64,000 nt of DNA from Candidatus Kuenenia stuttgartensis (GTDB lineage Bacteria; Planctomycetota; Phycisphaerae; Phycisphaerales; SM1A02): NCBI GenBank assembly GCA_945902075.1, contig CAMDMA010000008.1, forward strand, positions 36,834 through 100,833. Reading direction: 5' to 3'. Of the stretch, positions 16,052 through 23,707 are shown in pieces. The position numbers and the translations under genes are program-made. Every line of letters starts with the position of its first letter. The first letter of the stretch is position 1. Below the pieces are notes generated by a model. It saw nothing but the letters and a program-made list of their open reading frames with translations, did no database searches and had not been told where the DNA came from.

Positions 16052-17407
16052 TCAGCGGTTCACGGTGCCGGTAAGAGCCTCAAAGCGCGCCCAGTTCAGC
16101 ACAGGGATCTGCGCATCTGCGGCGGTTTGGAAGAGGCTGTCGTAGAGCTCACGCGCCGCGCGTTGCTCGGTGTAGCTGAGCGTCTGCGCTTCAGTGGCAT
16201 CCGAGGGAAGCGGGGCAGGGAAGGGTGGCTGTACACCGAGGACGAGGAAGTCGAGGTCGCCGGTGAGAGTTTCGCCCCCCACAAGGGTTCCGCCCCACTC
16301 GGTGATGCGGCTCTTGATGTAGTCGGCCTCGCCCGTAGTCGACTTGCCGTCGGTGTTGGCGTCAAACTTCCCGTGCACGAGGAACTTGAACTTGTATTCG
16401 GGATTGAACACCGCATTCGCAAGGACATCGTCCTTCACGATTGGGCGGCTCCCCGTTCCGCGAATGACGCGGCAGGTCGAGGTGGTGTCACCGACCTTGA
16501 CAACTTGGACGCTCGCCTTGCCGCGCGCGCCGCTCTGAGCAGACGCCACGATTCCGGCAGCATCATCAAAGACTTCGAAGGTCATGCCCGGAACAACGCG
16601 CTTGTTCGATCCGATGTCGATGAAGATCGTGCCGGTCTTTGGGTCGAAGTCGACGACGCGAGCATCGACCAACGCAGCCGGGTTGGTTGCTTTGGTTGAG
16701 GTCGCCTCGACCTTCTTCTGCAACGCATCGATACGACCGTCGAGGACGGTGCGCTCGTTGCGGAGCGAGTCGATCTCAGATTGCAGCGCATCGGCCTCGC
16801 CGCTGAAACGGGCTTCCATGTCGGTGCGCGACTGGTCAAGTGCCGCCTTCGCGGAGTCAAACTCTCCGCGGTAGCCATCGGCCGCTTGCTGGTAGGACGC
16901 GATTGAGGCGGTGATCGTGGCGATTCCTTCCTCGCGGGCCTTCTCAGAGGCAGCGAGGCGATCCTTCAGCGCGTCGAGTTCCTTGGTCAGTTCGGCCGAC
17001 TTGGCCTTGAGGCTCTCCGCCTCCTGCTTGCGTGAATCGCGGTCCTGCGCGAGCTTGCGCATCGCGTCCTTGACCGTGCTCTTCGAGTCGATGGCGAGCG
17101 CGTCGCGCATCGAGCTCAGGTCAGCGGTGCGATTCCCCGCAACAAACTCGCTGACATCCTGGCCTTGGGTCGTCAGGTAGGCGAAGAGGCTGGAATCGCT
17201 CGTCTTGCCGAGCATATCTTGGGTTTCAGTCCGCCCGCGCTCCTCAGCGCTGATGAACTTGTTGAGTTCGGCTTGCGCCTCACTCGCCTTCTGTTCAGCA
17301 GACGACTTGTCCGCGTAAAGGATGATAGAAACCGCGAGAAGCGCGACGCTGAGCACGACAAAGACCACCAGAGCAACGATCACACCGGTGGAAGAACGGG
17401 ACGCCAT
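16052..17407 (-). CDS. Membrane-anchored coiled-coil protein
   Basis: A 451-residue protein with one N-terminal membrane helix (residues 9-31, VIVALVVFVVLSVALLAVSI), then a long Ala/Glu/Lys/Ser-rich coiled coil to about 245. The C-terminal half is a beta-containing domain (VDARVVDFDPKTGTIFIDIG, MTFEVFDDAAG, STCRVIRGTGS). The region FKFLVHGKFDANTDG to TLVGGETLTGDLDFLVLG resembles a BRCT-like alpha/beta fold, which is unusual outside the cytoplasm. With a short N-terminus and one helix the bulk is predicted periplasmic. Function is unknown; a structural or envelope-spacing role is inference. Confidence 0.7.
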   Translation of the reverse strand: MASRSSTGVIVALVVFVVLSVALLAVSIILYADKSSAEQKASEAQAELNKFISAEERGRTETQDMLGKTSDSSLFAYLTTQGQDVSEFVAGNRTADLSSMRDALAIDSKSTVKDAMRKLAQDRDSRKQEAESLKAKSAELTKELDALKDRLAASEKAREEGIATITASIASYQQAADGYRGEFDSAKAALDQSRTDMEARFSGEADALQSEIDSLRNERTVLDGRIDALQKKVEATSTKATNPAALVDARVVDFDPKTGTIFIDIGSNKRVVPGMTFEVFDDAAGIVASAQSGARGKASVQVVKVGDTTSTCRVIRGTGSRPIVKDDVLANAVFNPEYKFKFLVHGKFDANTDGKSTTGEADYIKSRITEWGGTLVGGETLTGDLDFLVLGVQPPFPAPLPSDATEAQTLSYTEQRAARELYDSLFQTAADAQIPVLNWARFEALTGTVNR

Positions 17408-17508
17408 CTGCAGATCTCCATGAGCCCAAGGCTCGAGGCGCGGAGTATCGGATCTTTCCCCTGCCGCGTCAATCGGTTGGGAGGGGCAGGAAGATCAGAT
17501 GGCCGAAT

Positions 17509-19176
17509 TCAGATGGTCTTGACCGCGGCGAGTGCCTCGCCGGGCGTGGTCACGCGCGCGGCAACCAATTCGGCGGCCGACTCTCGGAGGCTTGTCAGTC
17601 GATCATTGAGCCGCGCAGCAGCCGTGATCGAGGCGGAACTTGAGCGGCGCATGATTTCAGCGCGCACTGGTTCGTCGATCTCAAGCAGCTCGTAGCACCC
17701 AATTCGGCCGCGATACCCGGAGCCCCGGCACTCTCGGCAACCGATCGCTTCGGCCACAAGTCCATCAGCGGGCAGCGTGAAATCGGGAGGGAGTTCGCCA
17801 GCATGTGGTGCGCGCGCGATCACGCACAACCGACAGACGCGTCGGAGGAGCCGCTGAGCGAGTACACCTTCGACGGTGCTTGCCACGAGAAACGGCTCAA
17901 CACCCATATCAAGGAGGCGGGTGGCAGCGCCCGCAGCATCATTTGTGTGGAGCGTCGAGAGGACAAGGTGGCCGGTGAGGGAGGCTTGAACCGCGGCGTT
18001 GGCAGTCTCCGCGTCACGAATTTCACCGATCATGATGATGTCAGGATCGTGGCGGAGGATCGCGCGGAGCCCGCTTGCGAAGTCGAGCCCGACTTGGTGA
18101 TTGACTTGGATTTGGTTCACACCCGGCACGTGGTACTCGACCGGGTCCTCGACGGTGATTGCCTTGACCTCTCCAGAAACGATGCGCGTGAGCGATGCGT
18201 AGAGCGTGGTGGACTTACCGCTTCCTGTCGGACCGGTCACCAGCACGATGCCGTGCGGACGCGCAACGAGCGCACTCCAGGGAACGAGCACACTCGGTGG
18301 CATACCGAGCTCGTCAAGGCCGGCAAGCACCGCACTCTTCGAGAGAATGCGCAGCACAACGCCCTCGCCATGAAGCATGGGGATCACAGACAAACGAAGG
18401 TCGTACTCTTGCCCCTTCTGTCGCACGGTGATGCGGCCGTCCTGTGGTCGACGCTTCTCAGCGATATTGAGGTTCGCCATGATCTTGAGGCGACTCGTGA
18501 TTGCGTGTCTGAAACGGTTGATGGTGGCGGGAACGCCGGCGTCCGACATCACACCGTCGATGCGATAGCGCACGTGGAGTTCGTGTTCATAGGGCTCGAT
18601 GTGAATGTCGGTCGCGCGTTCGCGGATTGCCTCGAAGAGCAGATCATTCACGAGCCGCACAACGCTTGCCTCGCTCGCGTCATCGCTGTCTGCGCTTTCG
18701 ACGCGTGATTCCGGCGCGGGCGCGTTTCCAGCACCGAGTGCCTCGAGCACATCTCCAGCGACACCAAAGCGCGTGCGGATCTGCACACCGAGGTCCGCAT
18801 CATCGGCGACGACGATCGAGATCGGCATGCCACTTGCGACACGGATTTGTTCGAAGCCATCGAGGCGAAGCGGATCGCTTGTTGCCACGAGAAGTCGGCC
18901 ATTTTCGCGGCGAAATGGCATCGCGCGCAGTCGGAAGACGAGCCGAGGCGGAACAAGTTGAACGGCGTCGTCGTCGATTTCTGTCTCGTCGAGCCGGACA
19001 AACGGCAGCGCCAATTCATCCGCGAGCGCTCGCATGGCCTGTTCTGTCGACGCGATGCCGAGGCGCGCGAGTGTCTGCTCAAGCCGCTCTCCTGAGCGTT
19101 GCTGCTCTCGGGTGGCCTGCGCGAGTTGCTCGTCGCTGACGAGTCCCTGCGAAACGAGGATTGCGCCCATGGCCAT
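17509..19176 (-). CDS. GspE/PilB-type secretion or pilus assembly ATPase
   Basis: A 555-residue hexameric traffic ATPase. An MshEN-type N-terminal domain (residues 1-140) is followed by the ATPase: Asp box TDIHIEPYEHELHVRYRIDG, Walker A GPTGSGKST (315-323), Walker B-like DPDIIMIGEIRD, His box STLHTNDAAGAATRL, and the zinc tetracysteine CRLC ... CREC. It energises type II secretion or type IV pili. No pilin, inner-membrane core or secretin gene is in the window, so which machine it serves cannot be told. The C-terminal 50 residues are Ala/Arg-rich. Confidence 0.93.
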   Translation of the reverse strand: MAMGAILVSQGLVSDEQLAQATREQQRSGERLEQTLARLGIASTEQAMRALADELALPFVRLDETEIDDDAVQLVPPRLVFRLRAMPFRRENGRLLVATSDPLRLDGFEQIRVASGMPISIVVADDADLGVQIRTRFGVAGDVLEALGAGNAPAPESRVESADSDDASEASVVRLVNDLLFEAIRERATDIHIEPYEHELHVRYRIDGVMSDAGVPATINRFRHAITSRLKIMANLNIAEKRRPQDGRITVRQKGQEYDLRLSVIPMLHGEGVVLRILSKSAVLAGLDELGMPPSVLVPWSALVARPHGIVLVTGPTGSGKSTTLYASLTRIVSGEVKAITVEDPVEYHVPGVNQIQVNHQVGLDFASGLRAILRHDPDIIMIGEIRDAETANAAVQASLTGHLVLSTLHTNDAAGAATRLLDMGVEPFLVASTVEGVLAQRLLRRVCRLCVIARAPHAGELPPDFTLPADGLVAEAIGCRECRGSGYRGRIGCYELLEIDEPVRAEIMRRSSSASITAAARLNDRLTSLRESAAELVAARVTTPGEALAAVKTI

Positions 19177-19252
19177 CGGTGCAGGGTAGCGCGGTCCGAT
19201 GTGCAGACCAAGCGCGTTCTGACAAGGCCAAACAATTGCAGCGCACGCTGCG

Positions 19253-20491
19253 CTAGGTTTCGCGGCGGTGCGGCTCGCGGAAAATGACCAGCGACGCGGA
19301 TTGCGTGTGGACGAAGGAGCACTGGCCGATCATTCCAATTTCGCCTGCACACTGGAAACCAGCGAGCGGCGGATTCCCGAGCCGACGCGACACGTACTCC
19401 GCGTCATGGTTCGGCGCGTCAAAGAGCCTCGTGCCGCGACCATTGCAGGTAAAAAGTAGCGCCGCGGACGCCGGGCTACGCAGTTGTTCCGCGTCGAGCA
19501 CGAGTCCGAGGTCCTGGTGCGCTGACGCACCGTCGCGGAGTTTGAACTGCACGGTCATCCCTGGACGAACTTGGTCGCTCACAGAGACACTTCCTGAATC
19601 GCGGTCCACGGCGAGAACGGTTCGAACCAGGAAGTCGCCGTGGCCGAGCCTCGGTTTTGCGGCATCGGGAGCAATGCCAACGAGAAGACCTTGGCCGAGC
19701 GCGTCGCGCACCGCGATGGGCAGTTGCTCAACGATCTCTTGCACTGCCGCAACCGCGCTTTTTCCGCCAATTTCAATGATTTCATTGCCGCGTGCCTTCG
19801 TGATCACAAGCGGCGCGCCAAGCGGTTTACAGCCCTGACTGACGACACCGTCGATCTCAACGTCTCCGAAGATGGAGAGCCCAACCACACCGCTGTGAGA
19901 CAGTCGGCGATCGGTCGCCAACACATGAAGCCCCGGGTGACTCGCGCCGCTTGCGACGCCGCCCATGATGCGCGCACCCGTCGGTCCGGCGGCGGCATCG
20001 ATTGCCGCACACGCCTGCCCAGGGTGAATCGAAAATGGGTCAGCGAGCATAATAATGGCGCGGTGGGGGAGAACGCCATGACCTGAGCCCTCATCGGGCG
20101 GCAGCGCGACGCGCTCACGAATCAGACCTTCCGACCAAACCGCGGGTGGTCCATCTTCAAGATCAAACCAAAACGGCCTCGCCACCACGCCCGGGAGCGT
20201 GAGCGCAAGGACGCTCAGACCGGCGGTGCGCTCGATTTCCCGCGCATCGCGGACAACGGTCTCGACGGTGGTCGCAAGCAGGTGCTGCGGATGCAATGCC
20301 TCGCGCAGCGCATCGATGCCCTCGCGGAAGAGCGCCCGATGGTGAAAACTCCCAAACACGAAAAGGATTTCGGGCCGAGCAACACGGCGCGATTGCAACT
20401 GCTCAACCACATCGCGCACCGCGGAACGGGTGTCAAGGTGCTCGGAGAGCGCCGATGCCGATTGAATAGTGCGGGTGGATTTCACCAACAT
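19253..20491 (-). CDS. FIST-domain sensory protein
   Basis: A 412-residue protein with FIST_N (about residues 1-210, FVFGSFHHRALFREG, GGVASGASHPG, GVVGLSIFGDVEIDGVVSQGCKPLG) and FIST_C (about 225-405, LLVGIAPDA, GDFLVRTVLAVD, ending PLAGFQCAGEIGMIG). FIST domains are thought to bind small ligands such as amino acids and often work with signalling proteins. I use the ATG at 20491, where similarity-like sequence begins (MLVKSTRTIQSASALSEHLD); a longer frame starts at 20572. It stands alone, diverging from rpsT. Confidence 0.85.
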   Translation of the reverse strand: MLVKSTRTIQSASALSEHLDTRSAVRDVVEQLQSRRVARPEILFVFGSFHHRALFREGIDALREALHPQHLLATTVETVVRDAREIERTAGLSVLALTLPGVVARPFWFDLEDGPPAVWSEGLIRERVALPPDEGSGHGVLPHRAIIMLADPFSIHPGQACAAIDAAAGPTGARIMGGVASGASHPGLHVLATDRRLSHSGVVGLSIFGDVEIDGVVSQGCKPLGAPLVITKARGNEIIEIGGKSAVAAVQEIVEQLPIAVRDALGQGLLVGIAPDAAKPRLGHGDFLVRTVLAVDRDSGSVSVSDQVRPGMTVQFKLRDGASAHQDLGLVLDAEQLRSPASAALLFTCNGRGTRLFDAPNHDAEYVSRRLGNPPLAGFQCAGEIGMIGQCSFVHTQSASLVIFREPHRRET

Positions 20492-20809
20492 GAAGTATGG
20501 AGCAGAAGATGCAGGGGCGTACCCGCTTCTTTCCGTATCTTTCAAGTTTTTGAATGAATCTCCGCGGCTCATTTCGAACCCGGAGTCGGCGTGGCATGCC
20601 GGGACGATGCCCGCGCCAGGCTGCCATCAATTTCGTCCGAGAACCACAAAAACTTCTCGACGGCTTCGGCTGCTTCATGTTGAAAGACTTGGGTCCGGCG
20701 GAGTCTCGTGGCTCCCGATCAGGCACCGACTTGCATTTCCGCCCAAGTCTCGGCATCATTCCCAATTCCCCATTGGAATCAATTCCGAGTTCGACTCACT
20801 GGAACGACC
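20492..20809. promoter_or_regulatory. Divergent spacer between the FIST gene and rpsT
   Basis: About 318 bases lie between the two starts. For rpsT a weak sigma-70-like pair may be TTGCAT (20731-20736) and CATCAT (20754-20759), spaced 17. A short palindrome GGAAT-CA-ATTCC sits about 30 bases before rpsT. On the minus strand one frame stays open for about 50 codons and ends as ATGA on the alternative FIST start at 20572, but it has no credible start codon and a TGA upstream, so I do not call a gene. Confidence 0.3.
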
Positions 20810-21079
20810 GTGCCAAATACCGAATCAGCCAAGAAGCGTGTCCGTCAATCCGTCGCCCGCAACGCGCGTAACCTCTGGCGCAAGCGTCGTGTGAAGAGCG
20901 ACACCGGTGACTTCCTGAAGGCCATCATCGCTGGCGATGCCGCGGCGGCCGAGAAGGAAATGCGCAAGGCCGCTCGCACGCTCGACAAGGTCGCCGCGAC
21001 CGGAACGCTGCACAAGAATACCGCCGCGCGCCGCAAGAGCCGCATGGCTGCCAAGCTTGCCATCCTCAAGAAGAAGTGA
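20810..21079 (+). CDS. rpsT: 30S ribosomal protein S20
   Basis: An 89-residue, very basic, all-helical protein that binds 16S rRNA early in 30S assembly. Family landmarks are clear: SAKKRVRQSVARNARN, a central AAEKEMRKAARTLDKVA helix, and the conserved GTLHKNTAARRKSRMA before the Lys-rich end. The start is GTG at 20810; upstream in-frame sequence is not S20-like. A strong intrinsic terminator follows about 200 bases later at 21284, already inside the next reading frame. Confidence 0.96.
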   Translation: MPNTESAKKRVRQSVARNARNLWRKRRVKSDTGDFLKAIIAGDAAAAEKEMRKAARTLDKVAATGTLHKNTAARRKSRMAAKLAILKKK

Positions 21080-21210
21080 GCGTAGTCGGTTGCGATCTGC
21101 AACCGGATGCATCGCGCACAACGCGAGTTGCACGGACGAGCGCTTGACCCCGCTGCTGCGGACTCAGTGAGCGGCGTGTGAGCGGAGCGTGACGAGCTCG
21201 ACGCGCGCCG

Positions 21211-21264
21211 CATGTTGAAAGCATGTTGAAAGCATGTTTCGTAGCATGTTTCATAGCATGTCCG
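21211..21264 (+). repeat. 11-12 bp tandem repeat carrying five ATG codons
   Basis: Copies are CATGTTGAAAG (21211, 21222), CATGTTTCGTAG (21233), CATGTTTCATAG (21245) and a partial CATGTCCG (21257). Each contains an ATG; the last three (21234, 21246, 21258) are in frame with the CPBP protease and the first two are in other frames. Changes in copy number would add or remove start codons for that gene. Confidence 0.9.
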
Positions 21265-22070
21265 AACGCGGCCGTAAGACTTCAAGACCCGCTCCCGCAA
21301 ACACTGCGGAGGGCGGGTCTTCTCTTTCGAACTACGTTTCTCAAGGCTATCTCGACGCATCGCGCCGACCGCTTGAGATCCTTTTCTTTTTGCTCCCGTT
21401 CATCGCGCTGTATGAGTACGAATTGGTACGCGTCCTTCGCTCAGCGGATGGACTTGTCACAAACGGTGCGCATCTCGCGATTCTTCGGCTCTTCGACGCG
21501 TTTGGGCTCGACGCGGTCGCACTTTCGCTACCGGGATTGCTCCTTGTTGCGATCTTTCTGGTGCAACACGTGCTCTCCCGTAGTCCTTGGATTGTGGACC
21601 TTTCGGTGGTCGCCCGTATGTTTGGCGAGAGCGCGGGACTCGCGGTGCCGCTCCTCGTCTTCGCCGCACTGCTTGAGCGGATGACGCCAACAGCTGGCAT
21701 CGACGATTTCAGCGCATTGCCGCTGGCTGCGAGGATCGCGGTGTCGATCGGTGCCGGACTCTACGAGGAACTCGTCTTTCGCATGGCGTTGATCGGAGTC
21801 CTCGCGTTTGCGTTGGTCGAACTGCTCAAACTCCAGAAGCCGATTGCAGTCGCAGTGGCAATTGGACTCAGCTCGCTTGCATTTGCGGCCTACCACCCGC
21901 TGCGTGATGCGACGGGAGCAGTCTCGCCGCAACGCTTTATCTTTTTCCTCGGTGGAGGGCTCTACTTTGGGATCCTCTACGTACACCGTGGTTTCGGCAT
22001 CGCCGCCGCGACCCACGCCCTCTTTGATATTGCCACGGCGATGTTGATTCCACCTCCGGACGCAGTCTAA
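21258..22070 (+). CDS. CPBP-family intramembrane metalloprotease
   Basis: A 270-residue integral membrane protein with about six hydrophobic segments. The CPBP/CAAX (Abi) motifs are present: LYEELVFRM (motif 1, EExxxR), LAFAAYH (motif 2, FxxxH) and GILYVHRGFGIAAATHALFD (motif 3, with His). The family includes prenyl-protein proteases and bacteriocin-immunity proteins. The start is uncertain: ATGs at 21234, 21246 and 21258 lie in a tandem repeat, and the first 25 codons run through the hairpin of the rpsT terminator. No start codon exists between that hairpin and the first membrane helix, so the overlap seems real. Confidence 0.85.
   Translation: MSERGRKTSRPAPANTAEGGSSLSNYVSQGYLDASRRPLEILFFLLPFIALYEYELVRVLRSADGLVTNGAHLAILRLFDAFGLDAVALSLPGLLLVAIFLVQHVLSRSPWIVDLSVVARMFGESAGLAVPLLVFAALLERMTPTAGIDDFSALPLAARIAVSIGAGLYEELVFRMALIGVLAFALVELLKLQKPIAVAVAIGLSSLAFAAYHPLRDATGAVSPQRFIFFLGGGLYFGILYVHRGFGIAAATHALFDIATAMLIPPPDAV
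21284..21327 (+). terminator. Intrinsic terminator after rpsT, inside the CPBP reading frame
   Basis: AAGACCCGC (21284-21292) pairs perfectly with GCGGGTCTT (21313-21321), and an inner CCGCA/TGCGG stem extends it. CTCTTTC follows. It should end rpsT transcripts, yet it lies within codons of the protease gene, so protease expression may depend on read-through or on translation opening the hairpin. Confidence 0.75.
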
Positions 22071-22157
22071 GGAACCCGTAGTCATGTTTGTCCGCCGGAA
22101 TCGCGCTCGCTTGGATCCTCGGCACTTGCGGCCTCTGCGCTCCACGGGCTGCGGAGT

Positions 22158-23114
22158 GTGCAAACGGCGGTCAATGTCAATCAGACCATCGGTGAAGCAC
22201 TGGCCGAGCTCCGTGCGCGAACCATCGACCATCCCGTGATCTATGTCTACGCGATCGACGATGATGATCGATTGGTTGGGCAAGTGCCGACGCGTGCGCT
22301 GCTCTTCTCGGCGCCTTCGACACCAGTGCGAGAAGCTATGCGCACGGCAGTTACCACCATCTCGCTCGAGACCTCGCTCGATGATGCGCTTGAAATCTTC
22401 GCGAAGAGCCGCCTTCTGGCACTCCCGGTTGTGGATGGTGAAGGGCGGCTCGTCGGTGCGATCGATGTCGAGCAGTACGCGCGCGAAAGCCTGCAACGCG
22501 CCGAGCGCGACCGCGTGCGACAAGTCTTCCAAACGCTCGGCCTGGCTATCGATCGTCCGGCGCAACTCACCGCGTGGGAGAGTTTTCGGATGCGTATGCC
22601 GTGGCTTTCCTGCAACATCGCAGGCGGTGTCCTCTGCGCGATGGTTGCGTGGCTGTTTTCCGATCTGCTTCAGCAGGTGGTGTTGTTGGCAATCTTTCTG
22701 CCGTTGGTGCTGACTCTCGGTGAAAGTATTGCGATGCAGTCGGTCACGATCACCGTTGGGAGCGATCCAAACAAGCGGACGGTTGCCAGCGCACTTGAGG
22801 CACTTCGGGTCGAGGCTGGTGCGGCACTACTCCTCGGTTTGGTGTGCGGGCTTGTCGTTGCGTGCGTCAGCTTCCTGTGGGGTGGCGGAGTTGCGGGCGC
22901 GTTGACGATGTTTGTTGCGGTTTCGGTGAGTATGGTGTTTGCGGCGGTCGTCGGCGGTGGGATTCCCATGCTGCTTCATGCGTTCCGGCTCGATCCGAAT
23001 GTCGCTGCAGGACCGGTCACGCTCGTCATCGCGGACACCGCAACGACCACGCTCTACTTCACGCTTGGGATGTTGATCCTCATGGAATCTACGGGTGCTG
23101 CCGTGGTTCTATGA
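22158..23114 (+). CDS. mgtE: MgtE-type divalent cation transporter lacking the N domain
   Basis: A 318-residue protein. Residues 1-115 form a CBS pair (STPVREAMRTAVTTISLETS, SRLLALPVVDGEGRLVGAIDV). Residues about 145-318 are the MgtE membrane domain with five helices: MRMPWLSCNIAGG, FLPLVLTLGESIAMQS and LDPNVAAGPVTLVIADTATTT, which keeps the helix-5 Asp used in the ion path. The superhelical N domain of typical MgtE (about 450 residues) is missing, and the family GNxGxQ reads GESIAMQ. Mg2+ uptake is likely but selectivity may differ. GTG at 22158 is the first usable start. The stop overlaps the kdsC start by 4 bases. Confidence 0.82.
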   Translation: MQTAVNVNQTIGEALAELRARTIDHPVIYVYAIDDDDRLVGQVPTRALLFSAPSTPVREAMRTAVTTISLETSLDDALEIFAKSRLLALPVVDGEGRLVGAIDVEQYARESLQRAERDRVRQVFQTLGLAIDRPAQLTAWESFRMRMPWLSCNIAGGVLCAMVAWLFSDLLQQVVLLAIFLPLVLTLGESIAMQSVTITVGSDPNKRTVASALEALRVEAGAALLLGLVCGLVVACVSFLWGGGVAGALTMFVAVSVSMVFAAVVGGGIPMLLHAFRLDPNVAAGPVTLVIADTATTTLYFTLGMLILMESTGAAVVL

Positions 23115-23707
23115 CCGACGGCGTGCGCGTGCGCGGGTACACTTGGCCCGTGGCGAACGAACGCATCCGACTGCTTTGTCTCGACGTTGACGGTGTGCTC
23201 ACCGATGGCGGCATCTCGATTGACGACTCTGGTCATGAGACCAAGCGTTTTCATGTTCGCGATGGTGCGGCCCTCCGCATGTGGTCGCGGCTCGGACTTG
23301 AGACTGCGGTCATCACGGGTCGTAATGGAATGGCGCTTCGCCACCGCTTGCGCGAACTTGGCGTTCGACATGTGATCTCGGGCTCGAAGGACAAGGGCTC
23401 GGCGTTTGAGTCGCTGCTTGGGGATCTCGGTATTGCCGCGGCGCAATCGGCCATGATTGGCGATGACCTTCCAGATCTCCCGATTCTCCGTCGATGTGGG
23501 CTTCCGATCGCCGTGCGCGACGCGTCGCAAGAAGTGCTTGATGTTGCGCGATTCGTGACCACGCATGGTGGCGGCAACGGCGCGGTACGCGAAGCGGTCG
23601 AGCACATTCTGAAGGGCGAAGGTCGCTGGATCGAGGCGGTTCGTACATTCGACCCTGAGTTCCCATTCGACCCTGATTTCCCCACGCCGACCGGAGGTGT
23701 GCAGTGA
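23111..23707 (+). CDS. kdsC: 3-deoxy-D-manno-octulosonate 8-phosphate phosphatase
   Basis: A 198-residue type C0 HAD phosphatase that releases Kdo for LPS inner core. The nucleophile motif DVDGVLTDG comes early, followed by FHVRDGAALRMW, AVITGRNGMALRHR (motif II), SGSKDKGSAFE (motif III Lys) and MIGDDLPDLPIL (motif IV). The C-terminal 20 residues contain a near-exact duplication encoding FDPEFP then FDPDFP (about 23648-23683). ATG at 23111 overlaps the transporter stop (ATGA); GTG at 23149 is a possible shorter start. The gene after it is the Lpt-like giant, paralleling the kdsC-lptC order of enterobacteria. Confidence 0.9.
   Translation: MTDGVRVRGYTWPVANERIRLLCLDVDGVLTDGGISIDDSGHETKRFHVRDGAALRMWSRLGLETAVITGRNGMALRHRLRELGVRHVISGSKDKGSAFESLLGDLGIAAAQSAMIGDDLPDLPILRRCGLPIAVRDASQEVLDVARFVTTHGGGNGAVREAVEHILKGEGRWIEAVRTFDPEFPFDPDFPTPTGGVQ

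Noticed and set aside
17408..17508. CCTGCC/GGCAGG inverted repeat in the gap after the GspE-like gene
   Set aside because: Only six pairs with a long loop and no T-run; not enough for a terminator call.
20573..20770. Minus-strand frame ending as ATGA on the alternative FIST start at 20572
   Set aside because: The overlap looks like translational coupling, but the frame has no ATG or GTG start after an in-frame TGA and would leave only about 26 codons from a TTG.
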